The translations under genes were made by a program, and so were the position numbers. Below, one piece after another: positions 49,006 to 61,456 of a stretch of DNA of 64,000 nucleotides. This DNA is from Bugulina stolonifera. Taxonomy: Eukaryota; Bryozoa; Gymnolaemata; Cheilostomatida; Bugulidae. The DNA lies in contig OW285193.1 of assembly GCA_935421135.1 (NCBI GenBank), positions 2,737,996 through 2,801,995 of the forward strand, in the 5' to 3' direction. The notes under the pieces were generated by a model. That model made no database searches, was not told the DNA's origin, and saw nothing but the letters and a program-made list of their open reading frames with translations. The number at the start of each line of letters is the position of its first letter. The stretch's first letter is position 1.

Positions 49006-49728
49006 GTGTGTTCTGCATGGACTTCCTGGGGTTCTGGGTATAAATGGGAGTTTCTCTCAACACCTTATATCTGCAAATATGATAACAGTAAAATTCCTAG
49101 AGGCAGGCCACACACACCTTTATGTCAGCGGATAGTATTTCTTGCTGATGTGGAGAAAAAGATGAAGTCTATAAAAGACAGCTCAGATGTTAACAATTTT
49201 GTAGCCTGTGTTTCTCACCCAAAGAGTGTGGTTAAGTCACTCCTGTACTCTAACCTTTTTAACTTACAGAGCAAAAAGTTAATAACGCAGGTACAAGACT
49301 CAGGAGTAAAACTGGCTAACATGTGAGTTGTTATGTTTCGCCGTGGTACTCGTACCATGGCATACAAACACCGGCATACCGATAGTAGCAACAACCATCC
49401 TGACTTCATGTTTAAGAAATGCAGTGTCCCACATCCAATGACCCCGAGTATGATGTATGATCGGGGAATTCCAACAGAAAACAAGAATGAGATTGTAAAA
49501 AATATGGTTCCCCTCATGCCACCTACAAGAGCTCGATTCTGGAGTAATATTGCAACATGTGACTGGTCAACTGATCTTATAACTAGTAATTATCATGAAG
49601 AGCATCACAGTCCAAGCAATTATTCTCCGTAACTCATTGTAAGACTATACGTCTATGACAGTCGTCTGTGTTGGCATCTGGAGCATCGGAGCGAAAAGAG
49701 ACTCTACCGGATGCTGCTAGTGACAAGG
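49006..49728 (+). pseudogene. Unidentified coding sequence with two in-frame stops
   Basis: One frame is open for about 240 codons except for TGA at 49324-49326 and TAA at 49630-49632, far fewer stops than expected by chance. The local G+C is raised. Readable parts: PRGRPHTPLCQRIVFLADVE, KKMKSIKDSSDVNNFVACVS, then after the TGA FRRGTRTMAYKHRHTDSSNN, TPSMMYDRGIPTENKNEIVK and MVPLMPPTRARFWSNIATCD, then after the TAA WHLEHRSEKRLYRMLLVTRE. It has no ATG at the 5' end, so an upstream exon or part is missing. The antisense 100-codon ORF is a shadow. The family is unknown to me. Possibly a transposon-borne or retroposed gene. Confidence 0.45.
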
Positions 49729-49985
49729 GAGTAGACTAGGGGATTGAACGGCGGCTCTAAGGCTCGAGGACTTTCATAACTGTACTCAAGGTGAGAAGAC
49801 ACGCTTTTTCTATATTGTTAACTATCGGCCACTGCCACACTTATATCTTAGTCAAAGATATTATATCACTTGTATAATATTATGCTTTACCAGAGTATCA
49901 AAATCTAAGCAATGCAATTTCATGTACATCATATATTAGTTCATGTATTATCTTGTTAAATATATTATACATGTAATTATGACTG

Positions 49986-50160
49986 TTAGGGGGTTTGGCC
50001 ATTTTCTATATATTACATAATGTATTTTTAGCAAGGAATTTGTCCTCTGACTGGGGTTCAGACCCCAGTCAGGGACTGATATTTTCATTGATTTGAAACA
50101 AGTCTCTGACTGCTCAAAGATAAATTCCTTGATAAAAATACATTATACAATAATTATGAA
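49986..50160. repeat. Two SINE fragments head to head around a palindrome
   Basis: The centre is CTGACTGGGGT-TCAG-ACCCCAGTCAG (50047-50072), an inverted B-box region. To the right the SINE body runs on the plus strand (TTGATTTGAAACAAGTCTCT). To the left the 3' part runs on the minus strand and ends GGCCAAACCCCCTAA. Both arms then share AAATTCCTTG and AAAATACATTAT, making an outer inverted repeat. The unit matches the SINE at 62650-62857. Confidence 0.65.
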
Positions 50161-50239
50161 TGAATTGCAAAGCCTTCAATTTCTTATCGACCATTAATTA
50201 CTTCCTTCTTACCTAAATACCATCATAATTTTATTAACT

Positions 50240-50635
50240 AATTTGTTTTGCCAGATGAATACTAAGTGACAGCAGTGAATTATTCATCAGGAAAATTGCT
50301 ACAACAGAACTTAGTGTGTTATGCCAGATGATTTAGGCAGGAAGTGTGAAGCTGTTCTCATCAGGCAGAACAAAATAATTAGCTTAAAATTCAACTTATA
50401 CACAATTTTAGAAAAATTATTTGTTTTCCCATTGAAGATATTAGATAGTGTTGTATTTCCAAAAGATTATCTTTGTTGTTTCAAAGATTTTCATGACCCT
50501 GGCAGCAATACAATTTTAAAAGCCTTCTACTGAACAAGTTGCAATAATTGAGTTATTGTGTTTTGCCAGATGACTGCAGAATTATGTGTGGCAGTCCATG
50601 AGAGACTGGACAGGTATGCTGGAACAGCACACAGC
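50240..50635 (+). other. Coding-like fragments after repeated TTTTGCCAG/ATG words
   Basis: TTTTGCCAGATGA or a close variant occurs at about 50248, 50311 and 50561. The second precedes a 70-codon ORF (50321-50533, PDDLGRKCEAVLIRQNKIIS). The third precedes MTAELCVAVHERLD and a GTATGC donor-like site. They may be decayed tandem exons. Weak. Confidence 0.2.
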
Positions 50636-50639
50636 TCAC

Positions 50640-50954
50640 TCACACTAGACAATGCGGATTTCTAGTGTCCAAGATAATAAGTTTCTGAATACTACGGCCA
50701 GTTCTACTTGTACAGAGTACTAACTGCAGTGGGCAGAGCTGATCCATATACTGGTTGACTAGACACTGTAGTGCTAACTCACGTGCGTACAAGGGTTCCA
50801 GGCGTTGATATAAGGAGGCACATAGGCCCTGGCAACTGCTACAGTAGTGAATCCTAGAGGTGATGGCTGCCATCTGGGCCTTTACTTCGGTGTCGAGATC
50901 CAGGGGATCAGAAACAGGGGTAGGAGGTTCAGTGGAAGCCGGGGGAGTGATCAT
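50640..50954 (-). CDS. Unknown 104-residue protein or exon, GC-rich
   Basis: ATG at 50954. The N-terminus is Pro/Thr/Ser-rich (MITPPASTEPPTPVSDPLDL), followed by a helical, cysteine-containing part (TEVKAQMAAITSRIHYCSSC, SLYQRLEPLYARELALQCLV) and stop. G+C is near half, well above the AT-rich flanks, and the codon pattern looks coding. The frame is closed upstream by a TAG about 30 bp before the ATG. It could be a complete small protein or the last exon of a larger gene joined at the AAG before the ATG. Not recognised. The 70-codon plus-strand ORF is its antisense shadow. Confidence 0.4.
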   Translation of the reverse strand: MITPPASTEPPTPVSDPLDLDTEVKAQMAAITSRIHYCSSCQGLCASLYQRLEPLYARELALQCLVNQYMDQLCPLQLVLCTSRTGRSIQKLIILDTRNPHCLV

Positions 50955-51239
50955 CTTGTGTTGACATGTCTTAACACTAATCTAGAGTTGATCTCGACAA
51001 CTCTTTGGAAATTTTTGACTTCAGGAGTAGAAAGAGATCTACACACACCAACCACCTGAGTCATTTCTAAGCAATCTGGGTGCAACACCTGAACAACTAA
51101 TTTTATCAGTTAAGCCTCAACATTGTTTACACTTGTCCTACACAGTTAGACACAAACTGACTAAGTTGCCATTTTAAATTTACAGAATCAACAAATTTAT
51201 CTCATAAAAACCATGAAATCTGTTACACAGTTCCAGTTA

Positions 51240-51495
51240 TGAAAGAGATGACATTGCACAACTAAATCCAATTACAATCTAAGCAGTTGGGTTTAGGTTG
51301 GCAGAGGATAAAGTTACTTCTAACGCAAATGAATAAATTTAATATCCAACTAGTCTGCAGGGTGGTAGAGATCTTTGAATTCCTGGTAAACAAATGCTAT
51401 TATATGATCATATTGATCTGTTACCTTTTGAATTAAGATGGAGCCATGTCTGACGTTATCGAAATGTGAGAAACTTCAGTAGACATGCATGATTA
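51240..51495. repeat. Dispersed fourth copy of the 43-kb tandem unit
   Basis: GATGACATTGCACAACTAAA, then the inverted-repeat partner GGGTTTAGGTTGGCAGAGG, and about 150 bp later GTGAGAAACTTCAGTAGACA: the same order as the units at 43030-43605. Confidence 0.65.
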
Positions 51496-51499
51496 CTTC

Positions 51500-52990
51500 A
51501 TAGCTGATGTTGTAGACATCAAGTATTTGTGCTATTTACCCAAGTTTACACGCTTTCCGCATTCATAATATCAGCATCTCATGCGACTTTTGAATTTTTT
51601 AATGAATACTGGGAGTGGCCGCACTTTAACCAACAGCTGGACAATGGGGCTAGTTTGCTAAAACTTAGGTAGGCCTATGTACTTGTAACATGCCATCTCT
51701 TTACAATGACTAATAGCAAAGTTCAAATTTATTTAACTGCAGTAACTAACCGATAATTGGAAAGACAGAGGACTATATCATTGATTAGGTGCTGTAGCAA
51801 AATGGCCACTTGAACGTATTCGTTTTTCACTTGCAAGAATACAATGGTCAAAGTTTAGCGAGAAATTTAATCTAGATTACCATTGTCTCTATTGGGTACT
51901 AGTCTTATTTCATCTAATATACATAGGGATGTACCTTCTAAGAGTGTAAGACACTGCTGGGTCTAAGTCAAACTTAATGTCAACAAGTAAAGTGCAATTT
52001 ATAAACTCATAGAGCCAAGTAAAGTCACAATCCCAGATTGATAAGCCGCTGTCAAGAATGGTAAAATATTGTAGCTTCATTTTGCAGTAACCAGTCATGT
52101 AGATGAGATGATATGCAACCAATAGCAATTGCTGTCCTCAGTTTGAAGAAAACTACTATTTCATACAGTAGTAAATGTGTCTAAATCAGAACTAATCTTA
52201 TTCTATGTCAAAGCATTTACCATAGCTTATATTTCTACACTGGGAAGCTATTTCACCTGACTTTTACAAATTGGCCAACATATAACTTTGTTTCATCAAA
52301 TTAATTATTTCTGGCTCTATAAGCTAGCATACTCCCTTTGGAACAAATGGACAAGTTTAGTTTGAGATTCATCCATGCTTAGCCTATTGCTTTTTCACAT
52401 CCTGTACATGTATGTAATAGCTAATATTGCAATCAGCGATATTTACGTGTAACTATTCATTGTGCAAGAACCATGCTCTTAAACTATTATGTAATAGGCT
52501 CTGTGCACACATTCTGACTGTGTCAGCTTTTGTACAAAAATTACAGTGTCAAAATAGATTGTGAAATACTCATGTTTTTTATGCTGGACAGAGGGTAAAC
52601 TTCAATTTAGTTTATTTTAAAATAGACTCATCAATATCTTTGATCATTATGTAGGCTATTCTATTTACTAACTCTCACTAAATAGATGATAGTAGATTGA
52701 AATGAAATCTGAGAGCGTATTCCTCATCGTTGACTAAAATGTACCCTAAAAATCAATTTTTCTCAAATACTTTCTTCTAAAGGCTAATTGAAAAATGCAG
52801 ACTTTCAAAACTAATTTGGAAATCTTCATATTCTACATGTACAACTAACCTATACTATTACATAGTATGTATTGTGTATTATAGAATAGTTTTTGCATGA
52901 TCACTAGGAGATAACATTGTAGCCTACATGTAGGTGATAGAAATATCTGTTTCTGACAAACTGACTACAGTCAACTCACCTGATACATTT
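51500..52990. other. No supported gene
   Basis: AT-rich; ORFs of chance length only. Confidence 0.4.
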
Positions 52991-52998
52991 TGTAACCT

Positions 52999-53175
52999 TA
53001 CGTGTTATTAAAAACACGTATTGGAGTCCATTATACGAAAAGTAACGTAACGTGTGACCTGACAAAGATGTCCTTCGTAACACGTGACCTTGTAAACAAG
53101 GTCAACCAGTGTTGGATAAACTTGTAACACAAGGTCACAAGGTCAGTATTGGATAAACTTGTCATTTTAGGTACT
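52999..53175. promoter_or_regulatory. Cluster of AGGTCA/TGACCT half-sites with palindromes
   Basis: Five hexamers lie within 91 bp: TGACCT at 53055 and 53085, AGGTCA at 53099, 53132 and 53140. The last two form a direct repeat with 2-bp spacing; 53085 and 53099 form an everted repeat with 8-bp spacing inside the perfect palindrome GACCTTGTAAACAAGGTC (53086-53103). A hairpin TACGTGTT/AACACGTA lies at 52999-53020, and TTGGATAAACTTGT is repeated at a 37-bp period. The layout is like nuclear-receptor response elements, or it is the end of an unknown repeat. Confidence 0.4.
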
Positions 53176-53179
53176 CAGG

Positions 53180-55599
53180 CTAAATTAACTTAAGGTAACC
53201 ATAAAACAGCCTATACTTAATCTAGCCTTAGGTCCCGTATTCCTCATTATCATACCTGGTTATATTAATGTTGGTCCACAGCTTAAAACAATTCTGGTTA
53301 TCACACCAGTCATTCATACTCCTTGATCACAGACGATCTAAATTTATTCTATAGTCAATTTTCCCTTATTAATTAAGCAATATTGTCTCTCTAATGCCAT
53401 GCAGAGCAAATCTTTGTAAGCATCACATGGTGGGTGAGTAGAACCCTAGCCTGAATTGAGCAATTTTTAAACAATTTGATTTAGTTTATATCTTGCAATA
53501 ACAGTTTTCTTCCCCAATTTCTGAAAAACCTGTCATGGCATGCTCCTTAGACGAGTATGCGCCTATATACAATATACATAGTTAACCAAATTTTTGCGAC
53601 TTCAAATATAAATAATCAGTACAAGTAATAGAGGTAGCCAGAAATACCTAATATATCCATGTACAGTGTGCAATGTATATAATTAAATTCCTAGTGCAAA
53701 TATCTATGATTAACCAACACTACACTGTCCTGTAACTTTTCATTAACCTATTGCTAATTAGAAAATTGATCAACTGCTCCATGTTTGCAGGTTCAGCAAT
53801 TTCTTCTAGCAGAGACACCTGTACCACATGAAGTGTTCTGAATGACTTCTTTGGTGACCGAGGTTATGAAGTGTCGGGTAATGTGCTAATTAGGATTATA
53901 TTATGTGGGTTGCTCTACACTATTCAAATCTTGTCTCAAAAATCCACATGTGTAATCACGGAGTCTACATCCTTTCTAGAGTAGTCAACATCTGACAACT
54001 TCAAGTTAGTGTCTCAGACGTCTTCTGTGCTATTCTAGACTTTCAATACGTGAGTTGGCAACGCAAATGTCTTTAATCTAACAAAACACACCTGCTGCAG
54101 GCATCCCAGTAGCTAAAAATAGGTTCTGCTTTGAACCATAGTCTCATATCTGTACTATCACCCTAAAATAGTCAATGCACTATATTTGGTGTCTAGACAG
54201 AACTGATCCCATGCTCATATTAAATATATGGTTATGACTATACTGTGTTTCTCCTATCAGTATGCCAATCAGGATGATTTATACCAGTGAGAGCCTTAAC
54301 TAGTGCTAGTAGTTGGGGGCGTATCTACTATCTCAATGTGCATGTCATAGTACACAATAGATATAGGGTTGAAGAATAGAATATTCATTGTAGTGATAAC
54401 AATGTGAAGCTCAATCTATTGAATGCTATTATAGCATCTGAATCACCATTCACTTGACCATCTCTTCAATGTATATAGATATACTGTCAGGTGCTATCCA
54501 GTTGACATATTTTGCTAAGCAAGTCCATTTCTTTCAGATATAGATAGTAGCTCTCTCCAGATGTTGAGCACTGTATGCTATGGTTATCTAACAATGTTGT
54601 TCAGAGCCGAGATTTTGGAGTAGTAGCTTTCAACAAAAGGTTCAAAGTGAAGCTGGCTATAGCAGCTGTATTGAAAAGTTCTGCAGTAAGTAGTAGTAAG
54701 CATTGGGTTCAGATGTTTATTTTGTCAGTGATTTGTCTACACTTTGAGCATCATAAGTCAGATAAAAGGTATTTTTTATGGGTCCACAGGCTATAGAAGT
54801 TTTATAAAATCAAATAATGCATAATTGCTTTAACATTTGATATGACCATACATATTTTTGTTCCAATGGCACTTTTATGTAGCCATTTAATGAAAAATCT
54901 GTTGTCTGACAAAAATAGTCAAGTCCCAAACAGACTCTTTTGTGTAGGGAGAATGCCAAATAAATATTTACTGTACTTGATGGAGGGCAACAATGGATGG
55001 AATTGGACATAAATAACTGGTAAAAATCATACACATGCACTATTTTTATACAAGTTGAATCTTTCATCTTAGTAATTACATATTTCCCTGCAGTTCAACT
55101 GAAAATAAAACTTAGCTGTAAAAGTATGCCTGCCACACAAATAAACAACAATATTTCAATTATTTTGCTTTCCACTGTTTCTAACATAGATCATTAGAGT
55201 AATTATGTAAGCAGTAATAAATTTTCTCGCCAGTGTTTCGTTATCCTTGAGTTCAGGGTTGGCTTCTTGTAATAATTATTAATTAGCACATTTGAGGTGT
55301 GGCTAATTTGCTTTTCAGCCAACAGCTTGCCGTTTATAGTTTATAATTAATGTTGTGAAATATTTACTAGCCTAAGCACATAGAGTTATGTTAACCTCAA
55401 AGAATTCAACATTCAGCAAACTAAAATCTAGTGCGTAGTTATTGTTAAAGTGAACACTAAGTTTAGTGTCATCTAGGGTTATAGAATATAACATACATGT
55501 AATTCTAGAATCTTCTCAACAAGTTTTGTGATGGAGTTTACTAATTTCTAAACATTAATGCTACAAGTCCAATAGCCTATGCAGTGACCATAGGATATG
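53180..55599. other. No supported gene
   Basis: AT-rich; ORF 54575-54796 has a GTAAGT donor-like site but its frame is closed before the nearest upstream acceptor. No elements recognised. Confidence 0.35.
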
Positions 55600-55607
55600 C
55601 TCTAAAT

Positions 55608-56082
55608 CAGGGGTCCTCAACCTGGAGTGCATGTACCCCTATGGGTACATTTTAGAAATTTAGGGGGTACAAAACAAGTTATCAACTCAATACATTTTGA
55701 CAGTGATTTTCAGTTACAGACTTTCAAATATGAACCATCATTATCTATTACTGAACTGAACATCAAATGGCTCACTGATGCAAATGAAGTTGAGCTAGAC
55801 CAGTGTGAAAGCCATAAAACACTACATTCAATGAAAGTTGTATTGCGTAGCCATCAGCAAATAAATGACAATTGCAAAATTCAGTCCACACTCATTTATC
55901 TGTTTAAGTGACGGATTTTGATAAAGTATACAGTCATGTAATGTCAATCGAGTTAAACCCAATATTATATCCTTCATAAAACCCCGTTTTACAGGGGGAT
56001 CTGTTGTTTGCTACAAAGAGATACATTGTTTTCTGCATGACTGCTAAGGGGCACTTAGGCTAAAAAAGGTTGGGAACCCCTG
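55608..56082. mobile_element. 475-bp non-autonomous hAT-type transposon
   Basis: Termini CAGGGGTCCTCAACCTGG and, read inward from the right, CAGGGGTTCCCAACCTTTTT are the classic hAT (Charlie-like) inverted repeats. Flanks CTCTAAAT (55600-55607) and CTCTAAGT (56083-56090) are an 8-bp TSD with one mismatch. An internal 94-codon ORF shows no transposase motif. Mobilised in trans if at all. Confidence 0.85.
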
Positions 56083-56090
56083 CTCTAAGT

Positions 56091-59000
56091 TAAGAACCTT
56101 AATTTATAGTAGTTTAGGTTACTATTTATCTGTTTGTATGAGGTGAATTTGCATAATCCATCCCAATGCCAAGGTAGTGATTAAAATCTTCAAACCTTAA
56201 AATGTAGCCTATATATTTTATTATTTGCCCCAATGCACTATTTTTAGTAGGAAAAGTGCAAGTTTCTCATGATTGTTGTATATTCAAGTTACAGTTTGTT
56301 CTGTGATGTTACAGCATTCCATTCAACTCTTCAAGTTTGAATCCTGAAACAATTGGCTGATTATCATATGATGGAGCTCGGCAGTGAGTGGAGAGGCAGG
56401 TGTATTTGAGGACCAACAGCCTGCGGCCATAACAGGTATGTTCTACTTTGTGGTGATAACCCTTTGCTAAATAAGATACCAGCAGTTGGTCTTTTTGATT
56501 ACTTGGATTGAATTTTTTCTTTTAAATTTTAGACATGTTGCACTTTAAAACGTGTCAAGTGTGGTCTGCGATTTTAACCAATTAAGCTGAACGAACTACA
56601 ATTGTGATGGCAAACAGTAAAATAAAGCACTGTTACCAGAATATAGGTATTATGGTTGAATTAGTTGTAGTGCAAAGAATTTATACTAAGTGTTGACTTG
56701 AATTTTAATTAAACAACTGCATATAAACACCAAGTTGGCAAGTGTAAGAATCGTTTTACCTACATGTACCAAAACGATACAACCATATTAACTTCATTAT
56801 ACATGTATGTGTAGATTTATTTTAAAATTGCATTATTACTTTAGTTATTGATTTCCTAATTAGGGTACAATATTTTAGATTACTGAGTTGAATGGTACCC
56901 GTTTCCTGTCATACACACGCACTTCTTTCCGCATTCATGGTAAGCCTAAAAATACATAAATTATTTTTGTTATTTTCGAAGTGAGCAACTGAGTTATTTT
57001 CACATGCAATGATTTTTGTATTTGTGACAATTTTGCACAATACTTACTGGCGGTTGTTTATGTAGTATACTGTTCTGCTTTGGACTACTATTAAAATATT
57101 CGAACGTAAAAATTCAAACGTAATGTACAAGTTTTTCATTCATGTACAAAACATTAAATTGTAATAGTAGATGCAGAGTTACAGTTATGTTGACATGTTA
57201 TGCTAGATTGGCAGCCTGTTGATAATACATTGATTTTAATACGTGAGTTAGATGTTTGATGGCAATTTTTACCAAAAATTAAAAGTTTTAAAATGATACA
57301 AGGTAATTGAAACTTCAATCTGTGTCTTTAGCTGCCAACTACGAGTATCTCTCTAATATCAATACCAGCACAACCTTGAGTGTTGTTGCTTGTTATCTGC
57401 TCTTTGATTGAATATGTTTATGAGGTAGACCCAGTGCCCTTCCTGGTAATCTGTTATGTGGTTAAACAATAGTTTAGGGTCTATTGCGTGTCATTGATCA
57501 GCCTAAGGGGTCCATATTAAACTACATGATTGTAGTCGTAGCAAATTTAAAAAGAAATATCTTTGAAGATGAGACAGAGAGGCTATCTAGAGTAATCTAT
57601 TCATTGGGTTGTAGAAGTAGAATTGCAGGTATAGCTCAGGTTCCTACAAGTTCAAGTAATATTAAATGCAGAAAAACGCGTTTCATTTGATGATGGTAGT
57701 CTAGTGTTTAACTAGGAAACAGAATAGTTACGCTGGATTTCATTAGATTATAAGCTGTATATGGGAGTTGCCATCACTACAACTAAGTAATCAACTACAT
57801 ATTATATACAGCACTACTGAATTATATGAAGGCCTCAGGTACCAACATCTAATAGTAAAATACAATGTACATGTAGGCTAATTATAAAATATGAGGAGTA
57901 ATTTATGTAACTTTCTAGTCATTGATACACATATTGTTTCAAACAGTATGTGTGACAACAACATTATGACTTGTGTAACTACACATATTATACTGATATA
58001 GGACTCACCGGCTGAAGCTTTGATATTTATTTTCCAGATAGCTGCTGACAGTTTAAATATTAACCTAATAAGCCAATGCTTGAGTGTTCATATCAAAGTT
58101 CTTTACCAACGGAGAGTCCAGCAGCAGCGGTAGAGTTGGGATGGTTTACTAAACACTGCTAACATTCTAGTATCTCGGAGCTTATTTAATGAAGAATCTG
58201 CTCTACTTTGTCTGTGTGAGATGATGGCCACAGTTCATGTACTGGTTAGTGTTACTTTGTTCACTTCTTTTTATTTGACATGACTGCAGACTCTAGTCTC
58301 GTACTTTCCACCTCGAAAAGCCATTTGTAGAAGTTACATGTGCATGTATTGGAGAAGTTGTTTGCTCTCTCTTATTTGGAACACTACAAGGAGAACCATC
58401 TGCTCTGTTAGGGAATGTAGGGAGTCTGTGGCTCACCACTGCACTATTGAACTATACAATTTCATTAATGTAAAATAATTAAACCATGCATATACTTAAC
58501 TCTGACCAGTGTGTTAGAGAACTAAGACAAACTTTGAATTGCTTTGCAAACAAATTAGTGTTTAATATTAGCATAGGTGCAGATTTTGCAAATTTTGGGA
58601 AATTGTGTAGTTTGTATATAATATTTTCAGTAAACAAATTACCCACTCTGCAAACATGCCGAAATTACACAGCCACATTCCCAATGAATAATTCTTAGTT
58701 CATGTGGTTAAGTATAGACCATACTAGCCATGTTGAAGCTGATTGTAGCCATCTACTCATAATTTGTTGAATATAATTATGTCATCTCACTTCACATTAA
58801 GTGGAGATGGATTTTATTTTTGTTCTAATAAGTTTATGTGGGAACTTTGTGAAAGATAGCAATATTACATGTAATTCTTAGTTACAGGTTTTTTGTTACA
58901 CATATTCATTAATGCACTGCCTTGTTTAGGCTAGCAGTGAAAGTCTATTCATATGGTGTGTTTATGATAATTGACAACCATAATTACTTGGTTTATTTTG

Positions 59001-60500
59001 CAAAAACCAATTACAAAATACAGTTTTTGCAGGTGCATTTAAGATGCTGTTTAAGGTTTACATACATACTTCTTCTGGTGTTGATTAAAACAATTTTAGA
59101 CTGTCATGTAGAGTTTATTAAGCATAGTACGCAGCCTATAGTCCAAAAGAAATAAAACTAAGTAACATGAAATAGAGTAAAAAATCCAAATTGGTAATAA
59201 AAGTGTCTAGAGTTAGGCTACAACATACAAACAAAACCTAATAATTACTAGGGGGCTTTTATGTAGTAGTACTTCCAGTTCACAATAACTTTGCTTTTGT
59301 CATAGTAAATAATATATCAAAAGAGCACCAGCATTGAGGGTTTCAAGTAGCCAATCAACTAGTAAACTGGAATAATATACGCTGATCATGTTCAAATGCC
59401 TATTGAATCATAAAATAATTATGATAAGTGTTACTGTTGCTTTACAAAGATCTTTGCTATACAAAGATGTCATGTCTTTTTCCTGAAACGTTTTTGGCTA
59501 CCAATGTGCCAGGACACAGGGTGTATTTGGTTTGCAATTTGCTGCCGTCAATAGTTTAGTTGTAGGTTCTCAATGGCAGCACATGTTATGTTCAGGGAGA
59601 GACGATCAGTGGGTGATAGAGTTATGGTCATCTTTGCATATTTGAACCTAAAAATAGAGACACAGTAAGAGAGTTAACTATTACATTTCCAAAGTATGGC
59701 ACATCACGTGTTAATTGGAAAATCAATGGAAAGGTGATCTTGGATTTAGTATGCATGGAGGCACATTTGGAGTGCACAATGACCAGGGAATTGGTATCAA
59801 TACATAATACCAGGTTGTTAAAAAATTCCATTGAGCTCTAAGAAGTTGTATTAATCTAAGTAAGGGTAGGATAACTGTGCTTAAGTTGGTGTGCGTGCTT
59901 GTAAAATTAATAATATGCTTTTACTAATACTGGCACAAGATACTAAATATTTTCCTTTCATGACGGCCATAATCTAATTTTTTTTCTGTGACGTACAAAA
60001 ATTACTATGCAATGTAATTTCTGACTATACGTAATGGACTCTGTTATGTAAAACCATCAACATACATGTAGTATAATTATAGTGTTCGCATCTCCAACAT
60101 AGTTAGGTGTTCTCACCAACACTAAAAACGCTCCAAAGTATTACCTTTGCATTTCTAATTTTGGTTGAACTAATGACTAGGGCCATCTTTTTCTGTCAGC
60201 TAGTCTTCCATCATTATTGAACAAATAATGATTAATTCAGTAGCCAATCTGAAATTATAAATGAGCCGAACAAACCTCTGCTATGAATACAATTAAGTAA
60301 TGTAAATGGTCATTCAATTATTCTGAATAATTTATCCTAGGTGACTCTGTTTTGAAACTAAAGCTCAACAATCAAGATTTGAGTATATTGTGGACTATCC
60401 TCTACAAATTCAAACAGCAGTTATTAGCACACTATGTAGATTCAAATAGCTGATGATAGCTATAATAATGGTTCAGTTGATTATTGCAGCAGGAATAACC
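56091..60500. other. No supported gene
   Basis: AT-rich DNA. ORFs up to 77 codons without family or splice support (57484, 58486, 58922 plus; 59831 minus). No element ends recognised. Confidence 0.35.
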
Positions 60501-60519
60501 TTTTTCTAGAACCTGAGAC

Positions 60520-60836
60520 ACAGCTGTAGTTACTGAGAGAACTTTAGCTGTAGGAGATGAACCTGCAATGTGATTTCCAATGACCATTGAAAGTTCAGTG
60601 CCTACAACCAATGGCTCTGATCCTTTTCTGATAGTTCCATCTCAACTTAAAAACTCAACTGAATTTCAAGTTGCTGCTTAATTTAGGCTGCTATTACAAG
60701 AGAACTTTAGTAACAAGAAATGAGTCCTGGTGTATTTCATAAACCTGCATTTAACTCAGCTCCTGCGACTAAAGACTCTGGTTCTTCGCTGCTAGTTCCA
60801 TCCAACCCTCAAGGCTCAGCTGAGTTTAAAACTACT
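60520..60836 (+). pseudogene. Two tandem copies (R1, R2) of an unknown coding-like repeat
   Basis: R1 (60520-60670) reads RTLAVGDEPAM, a stop, then VPTTNGSDPFLIVPSQLKNS and TEFQVAA with a stop. R2 (60690-60836) reads MSPGVFHKPAFNSAPATKDS then GSSLLVPSNPQGSAEFKTTE with a stop. The shared pattern (A/V)P(A/T)T-D/GS-LxVPS-S-EF is conserved in protein and position, including the terminal stop. R3 lies 1.2 kb downstream. Probably duplicated last exons or repeat domains of an unrecognised gene, now decayed. Confidence 0.35.
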
Positions 60837-61456
60837 GAGTAGACTAAGAGATATCTTATATATGCCTCTGTAGACCATAGACCATAAAGTGGTGAATACA
60901 ATCAGATTGTCAGAAGGAGCTAAAGCTGTAACATGTCTAGGTCATCCATCAGATATATGGGGAGAAAATATCTTATATTAGATACATTGGTTAACAAAAT
61001 TGAGCTCCTATGAAGAACTAGTGAATGATCATGGGATCAATGTTATCTCACAATGGATCCTTGATATTTTAGAATTGGTGGGTGGACCATGTATATACAT
61101 GTACAGCATATAAAAAAACAACGAATAGACAGTAAATTTATGCCATCAGATTGCTAAAAAACATCGGTTTATTTACATGTAAGTAGTTGTGGGATATCAC
61201 GAATTTATACACAATTTTATACTGGTAATAACTTTACTGATGCTGGCACAGCAAACTACATGTTCTTATTCTATAGCAGCCAAGACCCACATATTTTCCG
61301 TTGGTAAACTGGTGATTCACTTTAGTATAATTTCTAGAAACAATATGCTCTCTACGATGCTGACACATCTAGCTAATACGCCATCCAGTGTCTTCGTACC
61401 TAACGCGACTGTCTTGTTATCAAAAATTACAAAGAACTTGCTATCCATAATATTAC

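Noticed and set aside
54538..54685. Exon between TTTCTTTCAG and GTAAGT
   Set aside because: The long frame (VVQSRDFGVVAFNKRFKVKL) meets a TAG right after the acceptor, so the site pair does not define an open exon.
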